Of a DNA stretch of 64,000 nt, positions 28,301 to 35,784 are shown piece after piece (position 1 is the first letter of the stretch; the number at the start of each line of letters is the position of its first letter). The notes under the pieces were generated by a model, which was not told the origin of the DNA, made no database searches, and saw only the letters and a program-made list of their open reading frames with translations. Both the position numbers and the translations under genes were made by a program. The DNA is from an uncultured Bacteroides sp. (GTDB lineage: Bacteria > Bacteroidota > Bacteroidia > Bacteroidales > Bacteroidaceae), in the NCBI GenBank assembly GCA_905203765.1, contig CAJKXC010000004.1, positions 29,879 to 93,878 of the forward strand, written 5' to 3'.

Positions 28301-28590
28301 AATATCCGATGATTCGTTTGAATACGGATGAAACCAGTGCGTACGACAAGAGTTCTTATTGGCTGCACAATGTAACTTACGTGAAGTTGCGTAATTTGGA
28401 GTTGGGTTATACATTGCCTAAGTTGTGGTTGCGTAACACGGGTGTCAGCAGCTTGCGTCTGTTCTTCTCTGGTACGAACTTGTTGACTTTATCTAACCTG
28501 TCCGTTATGGACCCCGAATGTGCAACTGATAATGGTTTGGATTATCCGCCGATGCGAGTGTTTAACTTTGGTGTAAACCTTAAATTTTAA
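25378..28590 (+). CDS. SusC/RagA-family TonB-linked outer-membrane transporter
   Basis: Outer-membrane glycan importer, 1070 aa. After a signal region (ending about residue 37) come the carboxypeptidase-like regulatory domain (VKGVVVDVNGEPVIGANVKM), the TonB-box region (EVLDEVVITGFG), the plug domain (ALQIRNMGTPLFVIDGI; ISVLKDASAALYGVRAANGVVVITTKKG is the family hallmark, here in parts) and the 22-strand barrel ending in VFNFGVNLKF. It works with SusD, encoded 7 bp downstream. Codon choice is AT-richer and biased (CGT, GGT, ACT) compared with the surrounding enzyme genes, as expected for a highly expressed gene. TonB dependence is family knowledge. Confidence 0.97.
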   Translation: MCKKEQLFWLTSRSKMWSIPCMVAFSLLPSTYSFASAGNPASETVLTVNSVQQQRTVKGVVVDVNGEPVIGANVKMVGSTTGTITDIDGAFTLSVNGNATIEISFIGYQTQKVTVGASNTINVTLKEDAEVLDEVVITGFGMSQKKATLTGAVSSISSDAIARSSATTAGGALVGKIAGVNTRQQDGRPGAETALQIRNMGTPLFVIDGIISDTGQFSQMDFNDIESISVLKDASAALYGVRAANGVVVITTKKGKRNTKNTVSVNAYYGWQKNAKFVSPAKVKDYVHAYTMAETFSGRTGGDRRYNKEEYDKWMTGAESKYQGWDWEDYIWITGPQYYLNTNFSGGTDKANYYVAVSHINQDATIRNYGGFRRTNVQMNLEMNVNDRFKVGANMNGRIEDRRHPGVPGPDDTWLPRFATMKNQPTKRPFANDNPKYPQLVSDQKETNFGLLNYNTSGRVSDVWRVIQMNANAEYEILKGLKFKGMVGYYYAYNELDNQEFTFDLYGYNEQTDEYYVTDRMTNPYRERNREKVEDQFSNFQLNFDRKFGDHAIVAVAGFEASQRKRPRTWIHSTPVSNGMDLIRIKEIQEFTDEGDRTEARMGWLGRLNYSYADKYLVELIGRWDGSWKFRPGHRWGFFPSASLGWRVSEENFWKESKVGEVVTNFKLRGSYGEVGDDNDRALTDNYKPFDYMPGYNYNDGGAVLDGNWVAGTSTRGLPNQTLSWMTAKILDIGFDLGFLNNRLNVQFDYFRRLREGIPESRYDVLIPNEVGFSLPKENLKSDMHKGFDASITWTDHINDFNYSVGGNITYSRFWDWEQYKPRFSNSWDEYRNSIWHRVGYVNWGYEAVGRFTSWEEIANYGIDNDRKGNRTVVPGDIKYKDQNKDGVINYLDERPIGYRVDSTPTLNFGINLSASWKGFDLAMDWTGSGMTSWNQCYETARPFQNDGNSPDEVLKDAWHISDIWDADSEIIPGKYPMIRLNTDETSAYDKSSYWLHNVTYVKLRNLELGYTLPKLWLRNTGVSSLRLFFSGTNLLTLSNLSVMDPECATDNGLDYPPMRVFNFGVNLKF

Positions 28591-28597
28591 GTAAACA

Positions 28598-30466
28598 ATG
28601 AGAAAGAGATATTTATTTGCAGCAATGGCTGCTGCGATGTTTGCATTCAGTAGTTGTGAAGGTTTTCTGGATAGAAATCCTGATACATTGTTAACTCAGG
28701 ACCAGACTTTCGGAGACCCGGTTTTGGTGAAATCAGTATTGGCTAATTTCTATGGCCGTATCACTTTCGGACAACGTATTGATAACGGAGATGAATGGAC
28801 AATGCTGGATGAAGTGATCTATTATGATAATAATGATAGTGAGTTTAATGTCGACCGTAATAAATGGCGTCCGTATGACTATACCTTGGTGCACGATTTG
28901 AATCAATTCTTGCAAGGTATTCAGGATTCCAAAGCGGTAGATGAGGAAACTAAAACAGCATATATCGGTGAAGTTCGTTATATTCGTGCATGGCTGTATT
29001 TCTGCATGGGACGTGGCTTGGGCGGTGTTCCTATTGTAGGCGACCAAGTATTTAATTACACTCCAGGAATGGATGTTACGACCTTACAGGTACCTCGTTC
29101 TACAGAAGAAGAATTGTATGATTACGTCATCTCTGAGTGTCGGGAAGCTGCAAAACTGTTGACTAAGAGCACCAATAAGAATTCAGCACGTGCCAACTAT
29201 TGGGTAGCTAAGGCGTTGGAAGCCCGTGCTGCCATCACTGCTGCTTCATTGGCAACTTATAATACGACGGCTACTCATCCGCAATTGCGTACTACCGGTG
29301 GTGAAGTTGGTATTCCCGCTTCAAGAGCAAAGGATTATTATGAAACAGCATTAGCAGCAGCCAAGGATGTTATAGAGAATGGTCCGTACAAATTGATGAA
29401 AACGTCTGATACCACGCCGAAAGCTTATGCTGACAACTTCTATAAAGCTATTTGCCAGAAAGACGGCAATACGGAAGTAATCTGGTGTCGTGACTATGTA
29501 TCTCCCGGACAAACGCATGGATTTACTAAAGATAACTTGCCGAAGAGTATTGAGCAAGATACTGGTAGTGACCGTCTGTCTGTATTGTTGAATCTGGTAG
29601 AGGCGTTCGAGCCTATCAATGCAACAGAAGACCAAAAGGGTACGGCTGTGCCGTTTGAGGTAGGTACACCGGACAATCCGAAGTTTTTCGAGAACACTAC
29701 TGACTTGTTTATGGAACGTGACCCCCGTTTGATGGGTTCTATTATAGTTCCAGGTGCTACTTTCGACAGCAAGGTGATTGAATTGCAAGCCGGTCAGCTG
29801 AGAAAGGAAGGTGGTGCATGGACAGAATTGACTGCAGACCGTAACTCTCATGATTCGGAAGGTCGCTTGATAACAGCCAACAATGGTCCTTTCGGAGGTA
29901 ACCAACGCGAGATTAACCGTACCGGTTTCTATATTCGTAAATATTTGGATGCAACTCCGTCAGCCGGTACTATCGGTCGTGGTTCTGAAATGTGGAATGT
30001 ATATTTCCGTATAGCTGAAGCATATCTGATTGCAGCAGAAGCCAGCTGGGAATTGTCTCGTAACGATGGTGATACAGAAGCTTTGAAGTACATCAATGAA
30101 GTTCGTAGCCGTGCCGGTATCCAACCGTTGAATACGATAGACCACAAGAAGATCATGCACGAATACGAAGTTGAGTTTGCATTTGAAGGCCATCGCTGGT
30201 GGAACTTGAAACGTTGGATGGAAGCAAGCAATATCTGGACAGGTGAACAGACTATGCGTAGTTCACAACGTTTGGGCTTGTGGCCTTACAGAGTAGTAGC
30301 TCCGGGTGATGCAAATGATGGCAAATGGGTTTTCATTGAGAAGAATATGCAAGACTTAGGTTTGTGGCGTCGTCCGTTGAAGCTTTCTGATGCGCAGTAT
30401 TATTCGGAAATAGATAACGGTTGGATTAACAATAATCCTAAGTTAGTGAAGAACCCATATCAATAA
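28598..30466 (+). CDS. SusD/RagB-family nutrient-binding outer-membrane lipoprotein
   Basis: Surface glycan-binding lid of the SusC channel, 622 aa. Lipobox AFSSC with Cys20. The SusD core is recognisable: GFLDRNPDTLLTQDQTF at the N-terminus, TPR-like helices with EVRYIRAWLYFCMGRGLGG (the family's 'R-A-x-x-Y' block), and the C-terminal EAYLIAAEASWELSR and FAFEGHRWWNLKRW motif. The length exceeds that of starch SusD (about 550 aa), common for other glycans. Encoded 7 bp after SusC and 13 bp before the DUF3823 gene. Confidence 0.97.
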   Translation: MRKRYLFAAMAAAMFAFSSCEGFLDRNPDTLLTQDQTFGDPVLVKSVLANFYGRITFGQRIDNGDEWTMLDEVIYYDNNDSEFNVDRNKWRPYDYTLVHDLNQFLQGIQDSKAVDEETKTAYIGEVRYIRAWLYFCMGRGLGGVPIVGDQVFNYTPGMDVTTLQVPRSTEEELYDYVISECREAAKLLTKSTNKNSARANYWVAKALEARAAITAASLATYNTTATHPQLRTTGGEVGIPASRAKDYYETALAAAKDVIENGPYKLMKTSDTTPKAYADNFYKAICQKDGNTEVIWCRDYVSPGQTHGFTKDNLPKSIEQDTGSDRLSVLLNLVEAFEPINATEDQKGTAVPFEVGTPDNPKFFENTTDLFMERDPRLMGSIIVPGATFDSKVIELQAGQLRKEGGAWTELTADRNSHDSEGRLITANNGPFGGNQREINRTGFYIRKYLDATPSAGTIGRGSEMWNVYFRIAEAYLIAAEASWELSRNDGDTEALKYINEVRSRAGIQPLNTIDHKKIMHEYEVEFAFEGHRWWNLKRWMEASNIWTGEQTMRSSQRLGLWPYRVVAPGDANDGKWVFIEKNMQDLGLWRRPLKLSDAQYYSEIDNGWINNNPKLVKNPYQ

Positions 30467-30479
30467 TCTAAAGGAGATA

Positions 30480-31193
30480 ATGAATATGAAAACAATATCT
30501 AAAATTTTATCAACCATTATATTGTCTGCTCTGATATTGACGAGTTGTACAAAAGATAATTATGACGCACCGACCTCTATGATATCAGGACGTGTAGTCT
30601 ATCAGGGGGAGCCTCTGCAATTGCGTGGTAATGAAGCTGTGAGATTACAGTTGTACCAGCGTGGATATGAGAAACACGACCCCGTGGAAGTATTTGTTAA
30701 TCAGAATGGCGAATTTTCAATTTGCATTTTCGATGGACAATATCAGTTGATTACGAAAGCCGGTAACGGCCCTTGGTCATCTGCCGGACGTGATACAATC
30801 GAAGTGACTCTGAAAGGACGTGCTACCCAAGATGTAGAAGTTACTCCTTATTATCTGGTAGACAATGCCCAAATGACTCTGAACGGCAATAAGATTGATG
30901 CTTCATTCACTGTAAACAAAATAGCAGGTACAGGTATCGACCGCGTATTTATTATGCTGGGAACTACTCAGTTCCTCAGTGACGGTGAACATAACGTAGA
31001 TCGTTATGACGAAACCGACAACTTGGGAGAATTTGATGAAACCGGTAAAGTATATACTTTCGCTTCAAGAGATTACACCGATAATCAAATGTTCCAAACT
31101 GCTCTGAAGAGAGGAACTTTGTTCGGTCGCATCTGCCTGTGGCCGCAAGGATCAGACCAGGGTATCTACTCTAAGGTATTCCGTTTGAAATAA
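30480..31193 (+). CDS. DUF3823-type lipoprotein (probable surface glycan-binding protein)
   Basis: A 237-aa lipoprotein with lipobox ILTSC (Cys23 from the first ATG; a second ATG two codons later is possible). Two beta-sandwich-like parts are visible: ISGRVVYQGEPLQLRG with NGEFSICIFDGQYQLI, then VTPYYLVDNAQMTLNGN to the end (GRICLWPQGSDQGIYSKVFRLK in two pieces). This matches DUF3823 proteins that follow SusD in many PULs, mainly those for mannose-rich or pectic glycans. It probably binds glycan at the cell surface, but no binding residues can be named. Confidence 0.8.
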   Translation: MNMKTISKILSTIILSALILTSCTKDNYDAPTSMISGRVVYQGEPLQLRGNEAVRLQLYQRGYEKHDPVEVFVNQNGEFSICIFDGQYQLITKAGNGPWSSAGRDTIEVTLKGRATQDVEVTPYYLVDNAQMTLNGNKIDASFTVNKIAGTGIDRVFIMLGTTQFLSDGEHNVDRYDETDNLGEFDETGKVYTFASRDYTDNQMFQTALKRGTLFGRICLWPQGSDQGIYSKVFRLK

Positions 31194-31215
31194 AGAACAT
31201 CTGCTTTGAATAGGG

Positions 31216-31250
31216 AAAGGGTGTCGGCTTTTCCGATGCCCTTTCTTCTT
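31216..31250 (+). terminator. Hairpin after the SusCD-DUF3823 genes (partial terminator)
   Basis: A 12-bp stem with two wobble pairs, AAAGGGTGTCGG (31216-31227) and CCGATGCCCTTT (31233-31244), loop CTTTT, then CTTCTT. The weak T-tract suggests attenuation between the transport genes and the downstream enzymes rather than a full stop. Confidence 0.5.
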
Positions 31251-31274
31251 ATGATATTCTTAATTTATAGTACC

Positions 31275-33254
31275 ATGAACAAGTTGTTTTTATCCATAGC
31301 TCTTCTTTTCTGCATTTCTGCTAATGCGCAGCAATACTCCAACCCTGTCGTCAACTACAGCCTGCCGGACCCTACCGTAATCAAGGCGGATGATGGCTAT
31401 TACTACCTCTACGCAACAGAGAATATAAGAAATCTTCCGATTCATCGTTCTAAGGATTTAGTGAACTGGACGATGGTCGGCACTGCTTTTACGAATGAAA
31501 CCCGTCCCACTTTTGAGCCCAAAGGAAATCTGTGGGCTCCCGATATAAATAAAATAGGTAACAAATATATAATGTATTATTCAATGTCCGTTTGGGGTGG
31601 GGAATGGACTTGTGGCATCGGTGTGGCCGAAGCCGATAAACCGGAAGGACCTTTCACGGATAAAGGGAAACTGTTCCGGAGTAATGAAATAGGTATTCAA
31701 AATTGTATCGACCCATTCTACATAGAAGACGGCGGCAAGAAGTATTTGTTCTGGGGAAGTTTCCACGGGATATACGGCGCCGAACTGACCGACGACGGAC
31801 TGGCGTTGAAGAAAGGCAGCCGTCCGGTGCAGGTAGCCGGTGATGCTTACGAGGGTACGTACATACATAAACGTGACGGGTATTACTACCTGTTCGCTTC
31901 CATCGGCCGCTGCTGCGAAGGACTGAACAGCACTTATACGACGGTTGTCGGCAGATCGAAGAACCTGTTCGGCCCCTATGTAGACAAGAAAGGAAAGCCG
32001 ATGATGGAGAATCATCACGAAATCCTGATTCAGAAGAATGAAGCATTCGTAGGACCGGGACACAACTCCGAGATTGTGACCGATGATGCAGGAAACGACT
32101 GGATGTTCTATCATGCCGTAAGCGTTGCCAATCCCGAAGGCAGAGTCCTGATGCTGGACCGTGTGGACTGGCAGAAGGGATGGCCCAGCGTGGCAGGTGC
32201 CGCCCCGTCTTTGAAAGCAGATGCTCCGTCCATTGCAAAAGAGGAGGCTACTGCCGCCCTCGATGCTTTCAACGCAGCCTTTTATAACCCGGAAATGAAA
32301 CTGTATGCCATCTCTTCGGATATGAAAGGCCGTGCCGCTATATGGGTGCAGGCCATTTATTGGGATATGGTGATGAACGCATACAAGCGTACCAAGTCCC
32401 CCGAATATCGCCGGCTGATGGAAGATATTTACCAGGGCGGATACGAACAGTACGATAAATACAACTGGGATAATAAAATAGAATGGTTCATCTACGACGA
32501 TATGATGTGGTGGATTATCTCGCTGGCACGTGCCTACGAGATTACCGGCGAACCGAAATACCTCGCTCATGCCTCTTCCGGCTTCTATCATGTCTGGAAA
32601 GAATCGTACGACAAGGAACGGGGAGGAATGTGGTGGAACTTCAAGCACGACGGCAAGATGTCCTGCATCAATTATCCCACGGTAGTAGGCGCCATGACGC
32701 TCTATAACATTACCCATGACCCGGATTATCTGGAAAAGGCAAAAGAAATCTATGCCTGGTCGCTGAACGTTTTCTTCGACAAGAAGGACGGACGTGTAGC
32801 GGACAATATGCACTATCACTTCCAACGGCAGAACAGCATGGACATTGACTGGACGACACAGCTTTATAACCAGGCTACCTTTATCGGTTCCGCTGTGATG
32901 CTTTATAAAGCAACGGGCGAAGAGTCTTATCTGAAAGAAGCCATTCTGGCTGCCGACCATGTGCGCAATGAAATGTGCGATGCCGACGGCCTGCTGCCTT
33001 TCAAGAACGGAATAGAGCAGGGGATTTACGCAGCCATCTTTGCACAATACATCATACGCCTGATAGAAGACGGAAACCAGCTCCAGTATATGGAGTGGCT
33101 GCGCCATAACATCGATACTGCCTGGCACCACCGCGACAAGAAGCGTAACCTGACATTCAAGAATGCCGCCGTGCCTTGTCCTGACGGAGTGATGGAGAGC
33201 TATGATGCAAGCGGATGTCCGGCGCTGATGCAGGTGATTAGTCCTTTAAAATAG
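31275..33254 (+). CDS. GH43-GH76 fusion glycoside hydrolase
   Basis: Two-domain secreted enzyme, 659 aa. The start at 31275 (ATG) gives a clean signal peptide, MNKLFLSIALLFCISANAQ; the upstream TTG at 31206 would put a hairpin inside the coding region. The GH43 propeller (about 21-325) has a complete triad: D32 (SLPDPTVI), D146 (NCIDPFYI) and E193 (AYEGTYIH). The GH76 alpha-barrel (about 335-655) has the catalytic pair D408-D409 in FIYDDMMWWI and the GGMWWNFKHDGK block. The coupling of a furanosidase-type propeller with an alpha-1,6-mannanase barrel suggests action on a mannan with furanosyl or similar branches. Confidence 0.92.
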   Translation: MNKLFLSIALLFCISANAQQYSNPVVNYSLPDPTVIKADDGYYYLYATENIRNLPIHRSKDLVNWTMVGTAFTNETRPTFEPKGNLWAPDINKIGNKYIMYYSMSVWGGEWTCGIGVAEADKPEGPFTDKGKLFRSNEIGIQNCIDPFYIEDGGKKYLFWGSFHGIYGAELTDDGLALKKGSRPVQVAGDAYEGTYIHKRDGYYYLFASIGRCCEGLNSTYTTVVGRSKNLFGPYVDKKGKPMMENHHEILIQKNEAFVGPGHNSEIVTDDAGNDWMFYHAVSVANPEGRVLMLDRVDWQKGWPSVAGAAPSLKADAPSIAKEEATAALDAFNAAFYNPEMKLYAISSDMKGRAAIWVQAIYWDMVMNAYKRTKSPEYRRLMEDIYQGGYEQYDKYNWDNKIEWFIYDDMMWWIISLARAYEITGEPKYLAHASSGFYHVWKESYDKERGGMWWNFKHDGKMSCINYPTVVGAMTLYNITHDPDYLEKAKEIYAWSLNVFFDKKDGRVADNMHYHFQRQNSMDIDWTTQLYNQATFIGSAVMLYKATGEESYLKEAILAADHVRNEMCDADGLLPFKNGIEQGIYAAIFAQYIIRLIEDGNQLQYMEWLRHNIDTAWHHRDKKRNLTFKNAAVPCPDGVMESYDASGCPALMQVISPLK

Positions 33255-33303
33255 TGATATACAAAAGATATTAATTATAAACATAAATGTAACCTTTGAG
33301 ATT

Positions 33304-35784
33304 ATGAAACTAAGATTATCGACTCTGTTTTTGGGCGCAGCCGCTGTATTAAGCAGTTGTGGAGCACCTCAAAACACTGCAAGTGAAAAGAGTGAGCTGC
33401 GTGTACCGGCTTACCCGTTGGTAACGATCGACCCATATACCAGTGCATGGGCGTTTACCGACAACCTGTACGACGGCTCTGTGAAACACTGGACCGGCAA
33501 AGACTTCCCGCTGATTGGCGTAGTCAAAGTAGATGGTGAAGTCTATCGCTTTATGGGAACAGAAGAACTGGAACTGACTCCGGTTGTAAAGACTTCCGAG
33601 CAAGGACAGTGGAGAGGTAAATATACTACCAGGAAACCTGCGGACGGCTGGCAGAATGCCGGCTTCAACGATGCCGCCTGGAAAGAAGGCGAAGGAGCCT
33701 TCGGTACGATGGAGAATGAAAGCACCGCCAAAACGCAGTGGGGCGAAGAATACATCTGGGTTCGTCGTAACGTCGATATTCAGGACGACCTGCAAGGCAA
33801 GAACGTATATCTGGAATATTCGCACGATGATGATGCCGTGATTTATGTAAACGGTGTGAAGGTGGCCGATACCGGAAACTCGGCAAAGAAGCATGTACGC
33901 ACCAAACTGTCGGACGAAGCCGTAGCTACCTTGAAGAAGGGCGGGAACCTGATTGCCGCCTATTGCAACAACCGCGTAGGCAACGGTCTGATAGACTTCG
34001 GTCTGTTGGTGGAACAGGACAACACCCGGCACTTCCCGCAAACTGCTGTTCAGAAATCGGTAGACGTGCAGGCTATGCAGACGAAGTATGCATTCACTTG
34101 TGGTCCGGTAGACCTGAACCTGACATTCACCGCTCCGCTCTTTATGGATAACCTCGACCTGATGTCCCGTCCGGTAAACTACCTGACGTATGAGGTAGCT
34201 GCCAATGACGGCAAGAAGCACCAGGTAGAGTTCTACTTTGAAGCCGCTCCGCAATGGGCGCTCGACCAGCCTTATCAGGAAGCAGTGGCAGAAACCTTCA
34301 CCGAAGGTGACATGACTTATCTGAAAACCGGAAGCCGCAACCAGGAAATCCTGGGCAAGAAAGGCGATGATGTACGCATTGACTGGGGTTACTTCTATAT
34401 GGCAGCCGACAAGGCTAACAGCACTTGTGCCACCGGTGACGGAAAGGCAATGAGAAAGAGCTTCATCGACGGCGCGCTGGCTTCGTCCGAAACCGACGGG
34501 CACGACAAACTGGCGCTGGTATACACGCTGGGCGATACCCAAAAGGCGGAAGGACACCTGTTGCTGGGTTATGATGATATCTACTCCATTCAGTACTTTG
34601 GCGAAAACCTGCGTCCTTACTGGAACCGCAACGGCAACGAAACCATCCTGTCCCAGTTCCAGAAAGCCGAGAAGGAATATAAAACTCTGATGGACAAATG
34701 TGCTGCCTTCGATGCCAAACTGATGAAAGATGCCACCGAAGCAGGTGGACGCAAATATGCAGAACTCTGTGCCTTGGCTTACAGACAAATCATTGCCGCC
34801 CATAAACTGGTAGAGGCTCCTAACAAAGACCTGCTGTTCTTCTCAAAAGAAAACTTCAGCAACGGTTCTATCGGTACGGTGGACATCACTTATCCTTCTT
34901 CTCCTATCTTCCTGGTCTATAATCCCGAACTGGCGAAAGGACTGATGAACCACATTTTCTATTACAGTGAAAGCGGAAAATGGAACAAACCCTTTGCTGC
35001 CCATGATGTAGGCACCTATCCGATGGCAAACGGCCAGACGTATGGCGGCGACATGCCGGTGGAAGAATCCGGCAACATGCTTATTGTGACTGCTGCCATT
35101 GCCGCCGTAGAGAAGAACGCCGACTACGCACAGAAGCATTGGGATGTACTGACCATCTGGACTGATTACCTGGTGGAATACGGACTCGATCCGGAGAATC
35201 AATTGTGTACGGACGACTTTGCCGGACACTTTGCACACAATGCCAACCTGTCTATCAAGGCTATCCTCGGCGTTGCTTCTTATGGTTACCTCGCCGATAT
35301 GCTGGGCAAGAAGGATATTGCTGAAAAATATACGCAGAAAGCCAAAGAGATGGCTGTCGAATGGGTGAAGATGGCAGATGACGGTGACCACTACCGCCTG
35401 ACCTTCGACAAACCGGGAACCTGGAGCCAGAAGTACAACCTGGTATGGGACAAGCTGATGAAGCTGGGTATATTCCCCGAAACGGTTGCGCAGAAGGAGA
35501 TTCCTTACTACCTCGGCAAGCAGAACAAATACGGTTTGCCGCTGGATAACCGCGAGACATATACCAAGACCGACTGGATTATGTGGACGGCTACCCTGGC
35601 TCCGGACAAGGCTACCTTCGAGAAGTTCATCGATCCGGTTTACCTGTTCATGAACGAAACGACCGACCGCGTGCCTATGTCCGACTGGGTATTCACCGAC
35701 AGCCCCAACCAAAGAGGCTTTCAGGCCCGTTCGGTAGTAGGCGGATATTATATCAAACTGCTTGAGAAGATACTGAATAAATGA
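33304..35784 (+). CDS. DUF4965/DUF5127 'glutaminase A-like' lipoprotein
   Basis: An 826-aa lipoprotein (LSSC, Cys19) of the family annotated as glutaminase-like from a fungal relative. Order: short N-terminal domain (YPLVTIDPYTSAW), beta-sandwich with an inserted galactose-binding-like fold (about 105-240; VRRNVDIQDDLQGKNVYLEY), DUF5127 sandwich, and a C-terminal alpha/alpha barrel (KYAELCALAYRQIIAAHKL; FFSKENFSNGSIGTVDITYPSSP split by me into two motifs; WTATLA). In Bacteroides these proteins occur inside PULs next to GH92 enzymes, so a glycosidase function is at least as likely as glutaminase. Its stop overlaps the start of the GH92 gene by 4 bp, so the two are translationally coupled. Confidence 0.82.
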   Translation: MKLRLSTLFLGAAAVLSSCGAPQNTASEKSELRVPAYPLVTIDPYTSAWAFTDNLYDGSVKHWTGKDFPLIGVVKVDGEVYRFMGTEELELTPVVKTSEQGQWRGKYTTRKPADGWQNAGFNDAAWKEGEGAFGTMENESTAKTQWGEEYIWVRRNVDIQDDLQGKNVYLEYSHDDDAVIYVNGVKVADTGNSAKKHVRTKLSDEAVATLKKGGNLIAAYCNNRVGNGLIDFGLLVEQDNTRHFPQTAVQKSVDVQAMQTKYAFTCGPVDLNLTFTAPLFMDNLDLMSRPVNYLTYEVAANDGKKHQVEFYFEAAPQWALDQPYQEAVAETFTEGDMTYLKTGSRNQEILGKKGDDVRIDWGYFYMAADKANSTCATGDGKAMRKSFIDGALASSETDGHDKLALVYTLGDTQKAEGHLLLGYDDIYSIQYFGENLRPYWNRNGNETILSQFQKAEKEYKTLMDKCAAFDAKLMKDATEAGGRKYAELCALAYRQIIAAHKLVEAPNKDLLFFSKENFSNGSIGTVDITYPSSPIFLVYNPELAKGLMNHIFYYSESGKWNKPFAAHDVGTYPMANGQTYGGDMPVEESGNMLIVTAAIAAVEKNADYAQKHWDVLTIWTDYLVEYGLDPENQLCTDDFAGHFAHNANLSIKAILGVASYGYLADMLGKKDIAEKYTQKAKEMAVEWVKMADDGDHYRLTFDKPGTWSQKYNLVWDKLMKLGIFPETVAQKEIPYYLGKQNKYGLPLDNRETYTKTDWIMWTATLAPDKATFEKFIDPVYLFMNETTDRVPMSDWVFTDSPNQRGFQARSVVGGYYIKLLEKILNK

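Noticed and set aside
31206..31274. TTG start of the GH43-GH76 gene
   Set aside because: It would run through a terminator-like hairpin and displace the clean signal peptide that begins at 31275.
31581..33131. 516-codon open frame on the minus strand
   Set aside because: Antisense shadow of the GH43-GH76 fusion gene, whose catalytic residues are intact.
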